The notes beneath the pieces were generated by a model. It was given only the letters and a program-made list of their open reading frames with translations. It had not been told where the DNA came from and ran no database searches. Of a stretch of DNA of 64,000 bases, positions 24,825-33,814 are shown in pieces. The position numbers were made by a program, and so were the translations under genes. The DNA is from Gemmatimonadota bacterium (GTDB lineage: Bacteria > Gemmatimonadota > Gemmatimonadetes > Gemmatimonadales > GWC2-71-9): contig SHZT01000001.1 of assembly GCA_009692185.1 (NCBI GenBank), positions 269,247 through 333,246 on the forward strand. Reading direction: 5' to 3'. How positions within the stretch are numbered: the first letter of the stretch is position 1; each line of letters starts with the position of its first letter.

Positions 24825-26213
24825 ATGATTCGGAGAATCGCAGGCGCAGCGATCGCCATGGTCGTGTTCGGTGTTGGACAGGCGCAGGCTCAAGCGTTCC
24901 CGCCCGACGCCAACTTCAAGCCGGGCGAACAGGGCAGCCGCAACATGAAACTGCTTTCCCACATCCCGCTGGGCCGGATCTTCACCGTGACCGACGTCGA
25001 GGTGGAGCAGGAGTTGTCGCGGCCCTACGCATACGTCTCGCGGATGCACGGCATCACCAACGAAGCCGGGTTCAACATCATCAACCTCAAGAACCTCGAG
25101 AAGGCGTCAGTCCTCTATTACTGGCGCATCGACAACCCCGAACTGCACAAGGGCCTGGGCGGCATGGCGCCGGTCTACCTCAAGGCCAAGGGCCGGTACT
25201 ACTTCGCGCAGTCATTCCAGTGGTCCGCGGGATCGCCGGATTTTGACCTTGGCGCGGTGGTGTTCGATGTGACCGGCCTGCCGGACACGACGAAGATCCG
25301 CGAGGTCGCGCGGCTTCGCACGCCGCAGAACCCGGGCGGGTTCCACGAGATGTACGGTTACAAGCACTCGAATGGCATGGCCCTGCTGGTGACGCAGGTG
25401 TCCGGCACGTTCGCGAACCTCTACGACATCGAGAAGGTCGCGGCCGGTGATCTCGCCGGTGCGCTGGTGGGCCAGGTCCCGGTTCCCGAGAATCCGCAGG
25501 CGCCCGGCCGGGGCTACCACGACTTCTACGTGGGATACGACGTGGCCAACAAGCGCGACGTGTTCTACGGAGCCGGCTCCGGCGGCTACCACCTCTACGA
25601 CATCACCAACCTGAAGGAGCCCAAGCTGCTGTCATCCATCGCCGGCGGCTCGGGCGTCACCAACGGCCACACGTTCACGCCCGACCCGACCGGGCGGTAC
25701 GTGATCGCCGAGACCGAGTACCAGTACGCGCCGCTCCGGGTGTACGACCTCAAGCCGACCGGTGACACGCTCCAGAAGACGATCGGGCGGCCGGTGGGCG
25801 CGTGGACCGCGCGGTGGCAGGGCCTGGCACACAATCACGAGGTGCGCTGGCCGTACGTGTTCGTCTCCGGCTATGAAGACGGTCTCCAGGTCTTCAACAT
25901 GATGGACCCGACGAACCCGTACACGGTCGGCTACTACGACACGTACGACGGGCCCAACCAGCGTGGGTGGGGCGGGTTCGAGAGTCCCGAGACGGGCCGG
26001 GGCGTCACCAGCGGCGCCTTCGGCATCGACGTGCGCAACGCCGATGGGCTGATCCTGATCGGTGACTTCCACACCGGGTTCTGGGCCTTCAAGATGGAAG
26101 GCTTTGATGGCTGGAACGGGAACCAGTGGGGCATGCCCAACATCTCGAGCGCGCAGGACTGGGATAATGGTCCACAGGGAGCACCCAAGCCCCAGCGCGT
26201 CAGCTCCAGGTAA
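24825..26213 (+). CDS. Secreted LVIVD-repeat beta-propeller, paralog 2
   Basis: A 462-residue exported protein; signal ending QAQAQ, then GEQGSRNMKLLSHIPLG and EVEQELSRPYAYVSRMHG. It keeps the histidine set of the group: GGFHEMYGYKHS, RGYHDFYVGYD, NGHTFTPDPTGRY and AHNHEVRWPYVF, each in a different predicted blade. The C-terminus carries NADGLILIGDFHTGFWAF and SSAQDWDNGPQG. GGGAGG lies just before the ATG. Together with paralog 1 it forms a plus-strand unit ended by a strong terminator. LVIVD proteins are known only as surface or secreted propellers; a metal-dependent or ligand-binding role is my inference. Confidence 0.85.
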   Translation: MIRRIAGAAIAMVVFGVGQAQAQAFPPDANFKPGEQGSRNMKLLSHIPLGRIFTVTDVEVEQELSRPYAYVSRMHGITNEAGFNIINLKNLEKASVLYYWRIDNPELHKGLGGMAPVYLKAKGRYYFAQSFQWSAGSPDFDLGAVVFDVTGLPDTTKIREVARLRTPQNPGGFHEMYGYKHSNGMALLVTQVSGTFANLYDIEKVAAGDLAGALVGQVPVPENPQAPGRGYHDFYVGYDVANKRDVFYGAGSGGYHLYDITNLKEPKLLSSIAGGSGVTNGHTFTPDPTGRYVIAETEYQYAPLRVYDLKPTGDTLQKTIGRPVGAWTARWQGLAHNHEVRWPYVFVSGYEDGLQVFNMMDPTNPYTVGYYDTYDGPNQRGWGGFESPETGRGVTSGAFGIDVRNADGLILIGDFHTGFWAFKMEGFDGWNGNQWGMPNISSAQDWDNGPQGAPKPQRVSSR

Positions 26214-26231
26214 AAACGGTCAGCAAACAAG

Positions 26232-26271
26232 AGGGCGAGGGAGCGTCACTGCTCCCTCGCCCTTTCGTTTT
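26232..26271 (+). terminator. Rho-independent terminator
   Basis: Perfect 13-bp stem AGGGCGAGGGAGC / GCTCCCTCGCCCT with a 6-nt loop and the tail TTCGTTTT. It ends the propeller 1-2 unit, and separates it from the convergent susD2 gene. Confidence 0.92.
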
Positions 26272-26293
26272 CGGCCCGCAACAACTGTGACTA

Positions 26294-27781
26294 CTACTGC
26301 CGTATCCCCGTCACCCCTGCCTCAGCCGCGCAGCCGGCTGGTGCCGGACTCCGCACCGTGCATTCCGCCAGCGGCAGCGGGTTGTACCGGAAGATCCGGT
26401 GCGACGTCAGGTCCTGCTCCAGCTGGGCTAAACGGCCCCAGCGCCGCATGTCCACCCAGCGCCACCCTTCATAGAACAGCGAATAGCGGCGGTTGTAGAC
26501 GATGTCGTCGAACACCGGCGGATCGCTCCCGGGGTCGGCCATGGCCGCGAGCCCTCCGGAATTGACCCGGATCAGGTTCAGGTCGGCCAGGGCGCCGGTG
26601 CGGTCACCCGTGGCCAGCCGGGCTTCCGCACGGAGCAGGATAAGATCCTCGTTCCGGATGATGGCCAGCGGCGAGGAGTTGCTGGTGAACACCCGAACGA
26701 TGAGGTCGGACGAAATTCCGGACTGCGACACCGGGGTTCGAACACCGCTTACCAGCCGGAATCCGACCTTGCTGGTGAACCGGGCGTCCGGCGTGGCATC
26801 CGGCTTGAGCTGGTAATTGGTGGCCACCAGCGCGGTGCGGGTCGAATTCCAGCGGCCCTCGATGGAGGGATGCCCCAGCAGCGCGCGGCCCGTCGGATCG
26901 TACGAGCTGTTGCTGAGGTCACCGGAGGCTGTGGAGTAAGAGTGATACACGCCCGTGGTGAGTGAGCCCGGTAACCCCGTCGTGGTCAGAAACGACTGGC
27001 CCAGGGCCAGCAGCGCCTCGTTCCAGCGCGCCTCGCCCAGCAGCGTTGACCGGTGCACGTCCACCCGCGCACGGAGCGCGCGGTTGAACTGCAGGAAGGT
27101 CGCCGGAGTGTTGAGGCTGGCGAATCCCGGCGTCAGCGTGAACGGGAAGGCAGTGCCACCTGCCAGGAGGTTGGTCCGCGCCTGGTCGAGCAGCTGCGTG
27201 ATCTTCGTGTAGACCTCGGCGCGCGTGGCTATCGGGGCCGCGGCTCCCCCGATGGGGTCGACGTCCACCTGCAACACCGCCCCAGCTTGGTCGTGCACCA
27301 GGATGAGCATGTGGTACTGGTACGCCTGCATGGTCTTCACGAATCCCCGGGTCGCTTCCTTCTGGGGGTCCGTCATGCCGGACACGTTATTGAGTCCGGC
27401 GAGGATCACGTCACCCAGCTTGATGGCCCGGTAATGATCGGGCCAGCTGTTGGCGGACTCGGGGCCCAGCGGGCCTACCATGTTCTCCGGGACGAGGCCC
27501 GGTGTGGCGGGGTCGAGATTGTAGCCCTCGCGACCCATGAAGTTCACGCGCGTCAGGACGCTGAATCCGCCCACCATTCCCGAACGAATGGCGCGCAGCA
27601 TGCCCTGCGACGCGGTGGAAATCCGCGCCGGCGTCGGATCGTTCACCAGCGCCGCGAGGCTTTCGTTGTCGTAGTTGGGCACGTTGGTCAGGTCCATGCA
27701 GCCAGCCAGCAGGACTGCCGTGAAGGCGGCCGCGGCCCGGGCGGTGAAGCCCATCGAGTACTTCGGCGTCGTAGTCGTCAT
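26294..27781 (-). CDS. SusD/RagB-family outer-membrane lipoprotein (cluster 2)
   Basis: Partner lipoprotein of the cluster-2 transporter, 495 residues. The signal is ...FTAVLLAGC with the lipobox Cys at about 28, then MDLTNVPNYDNES. The C-terminal domain shows LAIIRNEDLILLRAEARL, ALADLNLIRVNSGG, DDIVYNRRYSLFYEGWRWVD and MRRWGRLAQLEQD. The ATG at 27781 is 2 nt past the susC2 stop, with the same junction sequence as in cluster 1; the open frame upstream is fortuitous. Its layout parallels cluster-1 SusD, so the clusters look like an old duplication. Ligand unknown. Confidence 0.92.
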   Translation of the reverse strand: MTTTTPKYSMGFTARAAAAFTAVLLAGCMDLTNVPNYDNESLAALVNDPTPARISTASQGMLRAIRSGMVGGFSVLTRVNFMGREGYNLDPATPGLVPENMVGPLGPESANSWPDHYRAIKLGDVILAGLNNVSGMTDPQKEATRGFVKTMQAYQYHMLILVHDQAGAVLQVDVDPIGGAAAPIATRAEVYTKITQLLDQARTNLLAGGTAFPFTLTPGFASLNTPATFLQFNRALRARVDVHRSTLLGEARWNEALLALGQSFLTTTGLPGSLTTGVYHSYSTASGDLSNSSYDPTGRALLGHPSIEGRWNSTRTALVATNYQLKPDATPDARFTSKVGFRLVSGVRTPVSQSGISSDLIVRVFTSNSSPLAIIRNEDLILLRAEARLATGDRTGALADLNLIRVNSGGLAAMADPGSDPPVFDDIVYNRRYSLFYEGWRWVDMRRWGRLAQLEQDLTSHRIFRYNPLPLAECTVRSPAPAGCAAEAGVTGIRQ

Positions 27782-27783
27782 GG

Positions 27784-30768
27784 TCAGAACCCGAAGTCGA
27801 TGGAGGCCCACAGGCTGCGCGACGGCGGATAGGGACCGAGCTCGCGCGTGGGAGATGCATTGAAGCCGCTCTCCACGCCTTCGGGGTCGTATCCGCGCCA
27901 GGGCGTGAACATGAGCAGGTTCCGCCCGCTGACGCTCAACCGGATGAACCGGACGCCGCTCCACAGTTTCTGGCCTAAGGACTTCGGCAGGTCCATGGAC
28001 AGCGTGATCTCCCGCAGCTTCACCCAGCTGTTGTCATACACCAGTGCCGTGGTCGACTTGCGGGCGTATCCCGCGTCGATCAGCTCCTTGCCGTAGCATT
28101 TGTTGCTGGGCTGGACGCGGATTTCACAGGACTTCGCCGCGTTGAGCGAGAGGTTGAAATGCCGGTAGGCGCCGTCGCCGGCGATCCCGCCCTTCTTCCA
28201 GTCCACCAGGAAGTAGAGCCGCATCGGCTTGATCGTCAGGTCGTTGGAAATACCCAGCGTGAACGTGGGCTCCTTGTCGCCCAACAGCACCACGTCGAGT
28301 TGGCCGGGACCCGGCACATAGGTGGAGTCGAAGCCCCACACCTCGGTCGGCGAATACCCTTCCTTGATGACGTGGAACCCGACCAGCGAGCTGCCGGTGC
28401 GGTACTCGGGCACGGGCAGGCTGGTGATCTTGCTCTTGGTTTTCGCGAAGTTCGCCCGGGTGCTCCACTGGACCGACGCCGTCTGAATCGGCACCAGGTT
28501 CAACGCAGCTTCGAACCCACGGGTACGCATCACGCCACCGTTGAAGATCTCCGAACTGAAACCGGTGTATGGGGGAAGGCTGCGGTTCAGCAGCAGGTCC
28601 GTAATCCGCTTTTCGTAGCCGGTCACCTCGACAGTAGCGCGGCCACCGAACACGGTGGCATCGAAGCCGCTCTCGATCTCGCGCTGGCGTTCGGGGTGCA
28701 AGTCCGACGCACCGCGGCGGCCGCCGATCGTGACCGCATTGATCGACGAAATGTTACCGCCGGAAAGCTCAGTTTCCTTCTGGCTGTACAGCGGCTGGTT
28801 CCCGGACTGGCCGAATGCCGCGCGCAGCTTGAGCTCGCTCAGCAGCCCGCCGCCCGTGGTGAACCGGTAGGACGCGGCGGCCTTGGGATAGTAGAAGTAC
28901 TTCGTGGGATCGCCGTTGTTGCTGCTGCGGTCGGCCCTGAGGCCGGCGGTAAGCAGCAGGTGCTCGCGCAGGGTCAGGACCTCCTCCTGCACGAACACGC
29001 CCTGGTCTTTGGTGTAGGTGCGATTCTCCTGGCTGAGTGACACCGACCCGCTGTTGATGTTGGCCAGCCCGCCCAGCAGGTTCTGCGCGACGTTCCGCAC
29101 CACGTCCAAGTCCCGCCATTCGAGCTGCATGCCGGCCGACGTCGTGGCGGCGAGGCCGCCGCTCTTGAACACGTGCACCAGGTTGCCGTTCAGGTTCATG
29201 TTGGTATTCTGGGCATTCCCCAGGCTCACGGTCCCTGGCAGGCCATCGTCATCCTCGTAGTGCAGCTCGGGCGGCGAATAGAGCCGGTCGTTCTGCTGGA
29301 AGAAGTCGACGCCGCCGTTGCTCATGACCCGAAGCGTGTGCTGAGAGCTCCGCACGAGTTCGATCGCGAGGTTCCCCGACAGAATGCTGCGCCACACGTC
29401 CTCGGCGTTGTCCAGCAGGGCGGCCGTTTGCAGCGGATTGCTGGCGACGAAGGGGTTGGTGGGGTACACGCCGCCGGGGCATTCGACTTTCCTGGTTCCA
29501 TCCGGGCATACGGCCCGCAGGTCGATGTAGCTCGGCGTGTGAGGCAGGACCATGCCGTAGCTGGTCCCTGAGTTGTCGTTATGGAACAGGCCGCGCGCCG
29601 CGGTCGAATGGACGACCTGCGCACCCGCGCCCAGCGTCACCCGCGGGCCGATGTTCTGGTCCAGGTTGAGCCGCATGGACTGCTTGTCGTAGAAGGTGTG
29701 GTTGACGATGCCGCCGTCGTGCTTGACCAGTCCCGACGCGAAGTACCTGGTGTTGTCGCTGCCGCCGCTGACGCTGGCGGTGGTCTCATAGGACAGCGGC
29801 TCGCGCCCGTACAGCTCTTCCTCGTGGTCGAAGAACGCGTCCTGGTAGACGCTGGTCGCGAGCGGGCCCTTGGCATCCACCGCGTCCGCGACGCTGGTGA
29901 ACCGCCGCAGCCCCATTTTCCGCGAGATCTGCGACACCCCGAAGCGCTGATTCACGGTGTACTGCGGCGCGCCGACCCGACCGCGCTTCGTGGTAATAAG
30001 GATCACTCCGTTCGACGCCTTGGACCCGTAGATCGCCGAGGCCGCGGCACCTTTCAGCACCTCGACGCTCTCGATGTCGTTGGGATTGAGGTCGGCGATG
30101 CGGTTGGTGTTGTTCTCCGCTCCCACGGCGATCACGCCGCCCGTGGTGGAGGCCTTGGTCACGATGTTCGCCCCGGGGGCGATCGACGCGTCGCTCACGA
30201 TCACACCGTCAATGACGTAGAGCGGAGTGTAGGCACCTGTGAGCGTGGTCTGCCCGCGGAGCTTCACGCGGACGCCGCCCCCAGGGGCGCTGGTGTTCTG
30301 CTGGATGTCCGCGCCTGCCACCTTGCCCGTCAGGGCGTGCTCGACGGACTGGGCCGGCACCCTGACCAGATCCTGGCTGCCGACGGTCGCCACGGCGTTC
30401 GCCAGGTTCCGCTTCTCCACGCCCGTCGCCTGGCCGGTCACCACGATCGCTTCCAGCTGGAAGTAGTCGCGGGCCAGCGCCACCTGGGTGCGGGCGTCCT
30501 GGGCCGTCACCGTAACGTCCCGCCGCTTGAACCCGATGCTCCGGACGCTCAGTGTGACGTCGCGCTCGGGAACTGCGACGGTGAACGTGCCGTCGTCCCT
30601 GATGGTCGCCGTAATGTTGGACCCGGTCACGGTCACCTGGCCGGACGGCACGGCCTCGTTGGTGAGCGAGTCCACGACGCGGCCGGTCACGATCCGCGTC
30701 TGCGCCTCGGCGCGCACGCTGATCGCGCCGAGCGCGAGTAACAGAAGTCCACTGAGTCTGCTATGCAT
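27784..30768 (-). CDS. SusC/RagA-family TonB-dependent outer-membrane transporter (cluster 2)
   Basis: TonB-dependent receptor of 994 residues. Signal peptide ends VRAEAQ; CarboxypepD-regulatory domain about 20-100; plug about 105-255 with PGGGVRVKLRGQTTL, PLYVIDGVIV, NDIESVEVLKGAAASAIYG and SNGVILITTKRG; C-terminal barrel ending in ASIDFGF. GGAGGAACACCT precedes the ATG. A cysteine pair in an extracellular loop (CPDGTRKVECPGG) and another (KSCEIRVQPSNKC) are not obvious in cluster 1. It is divergent from propeller gene 3 across 88 bases that hold a promoter sharing a 15-bp element with susC1. Confidence 0.93.
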   Translation of the reverse strand: MHSRLSGLLLLALGAISVRAEAQTRIVTGRVVDSLTNEAVPSGQVTVTGSNITATIRDDGTFTVAVPERDVTLSVRSIGFKRRDVTVTAQDARTQVALARDYFQLEAIVVTGQATGVEKRNLANAVATVGSQDLVRVPAQSVEHALTGKVAGADIQQNTSAPGGGVRVKLRGQTTLTGAYTPLYVIDGVIVSDASIAPGANIVTKASTTGGVIAVGAENNTNRIADLNPNDIESVEVLKGAAASAIYGSKASNGVILITTKRGRVGAPQYTVNQRFGVSQISRKMGLRRFTSVADAVDAKGPLATSVYQDAFFDHEEELYGREPLSYETTASVSGGSDNTRYFASGLVKHDGGIVNHTFYDKQSMRLNLDQNIGPRVTLGAGAQVVHSTAARGLFHNDNSGTSYGMVLPHTPSYIDLRAVCPDGTRKVECPGGVYPTNPFVASNPLQTAALLDNAEDVWRSILSGNLAIELVRSSQHTLRVMSNGGVDFFQQNDRLYSPPELHYEDDDGLPGTVSLGNAQNTNMNLNGNLVHVFKSGGLAATTSAGMQLEWRDLDVVRNVAQNLLGGLANINSGSVSLSQENRTYTKDQGVFVQEEVLTLREHLLLTAGLRADRSSNNGDPTKYFYYPKAAASYRFTTGGGLLSELKLRAAFGQSGNQPLYSQKETELSGGNISSINAVTIGGRRGASDLHPERQREIESGFDATVFGGRATVEVTGYEKRITDLLLNRSLPPYTGFSSEIFNGGVMRTRGFEAALNLVPIQTASVQWSTRANFAKTKSKITSLPVPEYRTGSSLVGFHVIKEGYSPTEVWGFDSTYVPGPGQLDVVLLGDKEPTFTLGISNDLTIKPMRLYFLVDWKKGGIAGDGAYRHFNLSLNAAKSCEIRVQPSNKCYGKELIDAGYARKSTTALVYDNSWVKLREITLSMDLPKSLGQKLWSGVRFIRLSVSGRNLLMFTPWRGYDPEGVESGFNASPTRELGPYPPSRSLWASIDFGF

Positions 30769-30810
30769 AGGTGTTCCTCCTTGAAAGGAGCCGCCCCGGT
30801 AACATATTGT

Positions 30811-30847
30811 ATATTTGGCCTTTGTACAACGAGTGTCAATCAGGCAC
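30811..30847 (-). promoter_or_regulatory. Predicted susC2 promoter with shared 15-bp element
   Basis: On the minus strand GTGCCTGATTGACAC (30847-30833) holds TTGACA (30839-30834); 17 bases later is AAATAT, and an AT-rich run (AAATATACAAT) offers several -10 choices. The element matches the susC1 one at 14 of 15 positions. TTGAAA at 30781 and TATTGT or TATATT near 30805-30815 could serve propeller gene 3 in the other direction. Confidence 0.55.
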
Positions 30848-30856
30848 GGAGGAAAG

Positions 30857-32200
30857 ATGCCGTCTCACCTGTCAATCCCGGCAGTCATCCTGATGGTCGC
30901 ATTCCCCACCTGTCTCCCGGCGCAACACCCGCCGGGGATGCAGGGCAGCCGCAACGTCCGGGTGCTCGCGCACATCCCGCTGGGCGGAGACTTCAGCACC
31001 ACGGACATCGAGGTGGAGCAGGAGCTGTCCCGGCCTTACGCCTACGTCACGCGCCGGTACCAGCACAGTGGTTTCGACATCATCAACCTCAGGGATCCGT
31101 CCCGGGCCTACGTCATGTACTCCTGGCGCATGGAGCAGCCCGAACTCCACCAGGGGACGGGGGCACTGGCGCCGGCGTATGTGAAGGTTGGGAACCGCTA
31201 CTACTTCGTAAACTCCTACCAGTACTCCTCGAACGGCCCGGATGGCGACCTGGGCGCCAGCGTGTTCGACGTCACTGGCCTCCCGGACACGTCCCAGGTC
31301 CGCGAGGTGGGCCGCATCCGGACGCCCGACACGAAGGGCGGGTTCCACGAGATCTTCGCCTACCGGCACTCCACCGGCCGCTCGCTGGTCTTCACCACCG
31401 GGGGCAATCCAGGAGCGCGCATCTACGACATCGGCCGGTTTGTCGCCGGTGATTCGGCCTATGGCATGGTGGGCCGGGTGCCGAATCCAGCGGAGGGTGG
31501 GCGCGGCGGCTACCATGACTTCTACGTGGGCTTCGACCCGGCCTCGCAGCAGGACCGGTTCTACGGCGCGGGCGCGGGCGGATACCACGTGTACGACGTT
31601 ACCCAACTCGATGCGCCAAAGCTGCTGACATCCGTGACCGGCTTCGCCGGACTGACCAGCGGGCACACGTTCACGCCGACCCCCGACGGGCGCTACGCGG
31701 TCGCCGAGCTGGAGTACCAGTACTCACCGCTGCGCATTTTCGACCTGAAGCCCCAGGGCGACTCGCTGGCGAAGACGGTGAGCCGGCCAATCGGCGCCTG
31801 GATGACCAACTGGAAGAACCTGCCGCACAACCACGAAGTCCGCTGGCCCTTCGTCTTCGTCTCCGACTACGAGGACGGGCTGTCCGTCTTCAACATGATG
31901 GACCCCACGAACCCGTACACAGTGGGCTACTACGACATCTACGACGGACCGCACCAGGCCCGGACAGCCTATATCAATCACCCCTCCGGGGTGGGCGGCA
32001 CCAACAACGGGGCCTTCGGGATCGACGTGCGGAACGCGGACGGCCTCATCGTGGTCAGCGACATGACCACCGGCTTCTGGGCGTTCAAGATGGACGGCTT
32101 CGACGGCTGGAACGGCCACCAGTGGGGCATGCCTAACAACTCCAGTGCCCAGGACTGGGACAACGGTCCGGACGGACTGAGGAAGAAGAACATCAGCTGA
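30857..32200 (+). CDS. Secreted LVIVD-repeat beta-propeller, paralog 3
   Basis: A 447-residue exported protein; signal ending TCLPAQ, then MQGSRNVRVLAHIPLGG and DIEVEQELSRPYAYV. Histidines recur at 164 (GGFHEIF), 220 (GGYHDFY), 270 (SGHTFTP) and 324/326 (PHNHEVRWP), spaced 50-56 residues, the length of one blade; H39 and H98 extend the series. The C-terminus carries NADGLIVVSDMTTGFWAFK and SSAQDWDNGPDG. GGAGGAAAG precedes the ATG. It is divergent from susC2 and followed closely by paralog 4. The most complete member of the set, used here as the reference for residue numbers. Confidence 0.85.
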   Translation: MPSHLSIPAVILMVAFPTCLPAQHPPGMQGSRNVRVLAHIPLGGDFSTTDIEVEQELSRPYAYVTRRYQHSGFDIINLRDPSRAYVMYSWRMEQPELHQGTGALAPAYVKVGNRYYFVNSYQYSSNGPDGDLGASVFDVTGLPDTSQVREVGRIRTPDTKGGFHEIFAYRHSTGRSLVFTTGGNPGARIYDIGRFVAGDSAYGMVGRVPNPAEGGRGGYHDFYVGFDPASQQDRFYGAGAGGYHVYDVTQLDAPKLLTSVTGFAGLTSGHTFTPTPDGRYAVAELEYQYSPLRIFDLKPQGDSLAKTVSRPIGAWMTNWKNLPHNHEVRWPFVFVSDYEDGLSVFNMMDPTNPYTVGYYDIYDGPHQARTAYINHPSGVGGTNNGAFGIDVRNADGLIVVSDMTTGFWAFKMDGFDGWNGHQWGMPNNSSAQDWDNGPDGLRKKNIS

Positions 32201-32232
32201 GCCGACCCGTAATTGGCCCGTTCATCGCCCTG

Positions 32233-33591
32233 GTGGCCGCGGCCTCGCTGGCGACGCCGCTCCTGGGTCAGGACCCCAGCAAGCCGGGGCCCTTCCCCGA
32301 GTACCTCTCGGGGCGGACGCGCAACCGGCCACCGGGCCAGCAGGGCTCTCCCAACATCAGGGTGCTCTCGCACATCCCGGGGGGCGGGTACATCCGGCTC
32401 ACCAACCTGGATATCGAGCAGGAGATGTCCCGGCCGTACATCTACGTGGGCGTTCGCTGGAAGCCTTCGGGCTTCGACATCATCAGCGTAGAGGACCCCG
32501 CCCGCGCCCGGACCATTTATTCGTGGCGCATCGAGAACTCCGAGCTCCACGAGGGCTGGGGGCCGGACGACGTCAAGTACTTCAAGCTGAAGGGCCGGTA
32601 CTACGTCGCGGCCGGCGTCGCGTACAGCCAGCGCGGGACCGATGCCGACCTTGGGGCCGTGATCTTCGACGTGACGGGGCTGCCCGACACGGCGACAATC
32701 CGCGAGGTAGGGCGGCTCCGGGTACCCGACGCCCCAGGTGGCTTCCACAATTCGTTCATATACAAGCACTCCAACGGCAGCGTGCTCTTCTTCGCTTGCG
32801 TGGCCAACAAACCGTACGCCGACATCTACGACATGGAGAAGTTTCTCGCCGGGGTGCCTGAGAACGGCCGCGTCGGGCGGGTACCGCTCCCCGAGCCGCG
32901 CGGGACGTCCGGCGGCTATCACGACATCTACGTCGGGTTCGACCAGGAGCGGCAGCGGGACCTGTTCTGGGGCAACGGGCCCGAAGTGACCATGGCGGGA
33001 GGAAACTACGTCTACGACGTCACCGAGCCCGCCAACCCGAAGCTCGTCGCCTCGGTGGTCGGGTTCGCCGGACAGACGGGCACCCACACCTTCATCCCGT
33101 CGCCCGACAGCCGCTATGCGGTCGTCCGGACCAACGGCGACCACCAGCCGATCCGCATCTTCGACATGCAGCCCGCCTGGGATGGTAAGCAGGTGAACAT
33201 CTCGCGGTCCATCGGCGCCTGGACGCCGGACTGGCACAACACCCTGCACAACATCGAGGTCCGCTGGCCGTACGCGTTCCTTTCTTCGTATGAGGACGGC
33301 CTGCAGATCTTCAACTTCATGGATCCCGCGAACCCGTACACCGTGGGGTTCTTCGACAGCTACGACGGACCGCACGAATCGCGCGGCCCCGGAACGTCTC
33401 ACAACGGGGCGTGGGGCATAGACATCCGCAATGCCGACGGCCTTATCGTGCTGAGCGACGGGACCACCGGTTTCTGGGCATTCCGCATGGACGGGTTCGA
33501 CGGCTGGACCGGCCGGCAGTGGGGCGTGCCGAACACCACGAGCGCCCAGGACTGGGATAACGGGCCGGAGGGGCTCCGCCGCAGAAAGTGA
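32233..33591 (+). CDS. Secreted LVIVD-repeat beta-propeller, paralog 4
   Basis: A 452-residue product if the GTG at 32233 is used. It has the family blocks NIRVLSHIPGGG, DIEQEMSRPYIYV, GGFHNSFIYKHS, GGYHDIYVGFD, GTHTFIPSPDSRY and LHNIEVRWPYAF; the second His of HNHE is Ile. An insertion (GNGPEVTMAGG) lengthens the blade after GYHD. From the GTG the signal peptide would lack a charged n-region. A CTG at 32197 overlaps the preceding stop as CTGA, follows GAGGAAGAAG, and would add SRPVIGPFIALVA, giving a normal signal peptide; I list the first standard start but consider the CTG plausible. Same unit as paralog 3. Confidence 0.8.
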   Translation: MAAASLATPLLGQDPSKPGPFPEYLSGRTRNRPPGQQGSPNIRVLSHIPGGGYIRLTNLDIEQEMSRPYIYVGVRWKPSGFDIISVEDPARARTIYSWRIENSELHEGWGPDDVKYFKLKGRYYVAAGVAYSQRGTDADLGAVIFDVTGLPDTATIREVGRLRVPDAPGGFHNSFIYKHSNGSVLFFACVANKPYADIYDMEKFLAGVPENGRVGRVPLPEPRGTSGGYHDIYVGFDQERQRDLFWGNGPEVTMAGGNYVYDVTEPANPKLVASVVGFAGQTGTHTFIPSPDSRYAVVRTNGDHQPIRIFDMQPAWDGKQVNISRSIGAWTPDWHNTLHNIEVRWPYAFLSSYEDGLQIFNFMDPANPYTVGFFDSYDGPHESRGPGTSHNGAWGIDIRNADGLIVLSDGTTGFWAFRMDGFDGWTGRQWGVPNTTSAQDWDNGPEGLRRRK

Positions 33592-33601
33592 GCTGACACG
33601 A

Positions 33602-33652
33602 AATGCGGAATTGCCGGGTCTCATTCCGCATTCCGACTCGCATTCCGCTTTT
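33602..33652 (+). terminator. Probable terminator with two alternative 3' arms
   Basis: AATGCGGAAT (33602-33611) pairs with ATTCCGCATT (33623-33632). A second copy of the arm, ATTCCGC (33642-33648), is followed directly by TTTT and can pair instead with GCGGAAT. A TATACT hexamer at 33683-33688 downstream may be the -10 for paralog 5. Confidence 0.6.
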
Positions 33653-33814
33653 CCCGCTCTGGCGAACCCCCTTCCAAAACCGTATACTTGCCGGTGGCAA
33701 GGCGCGGTTCCTCTTCCTTCACATGTCAGCCATATCTCTGGCGCACCGAGGGCTCCGGCTCGAACGGGCCGGACCCTGAACGTGGTTTTCACACAAGGCT
33801 CGGGAGGCTTGAGA

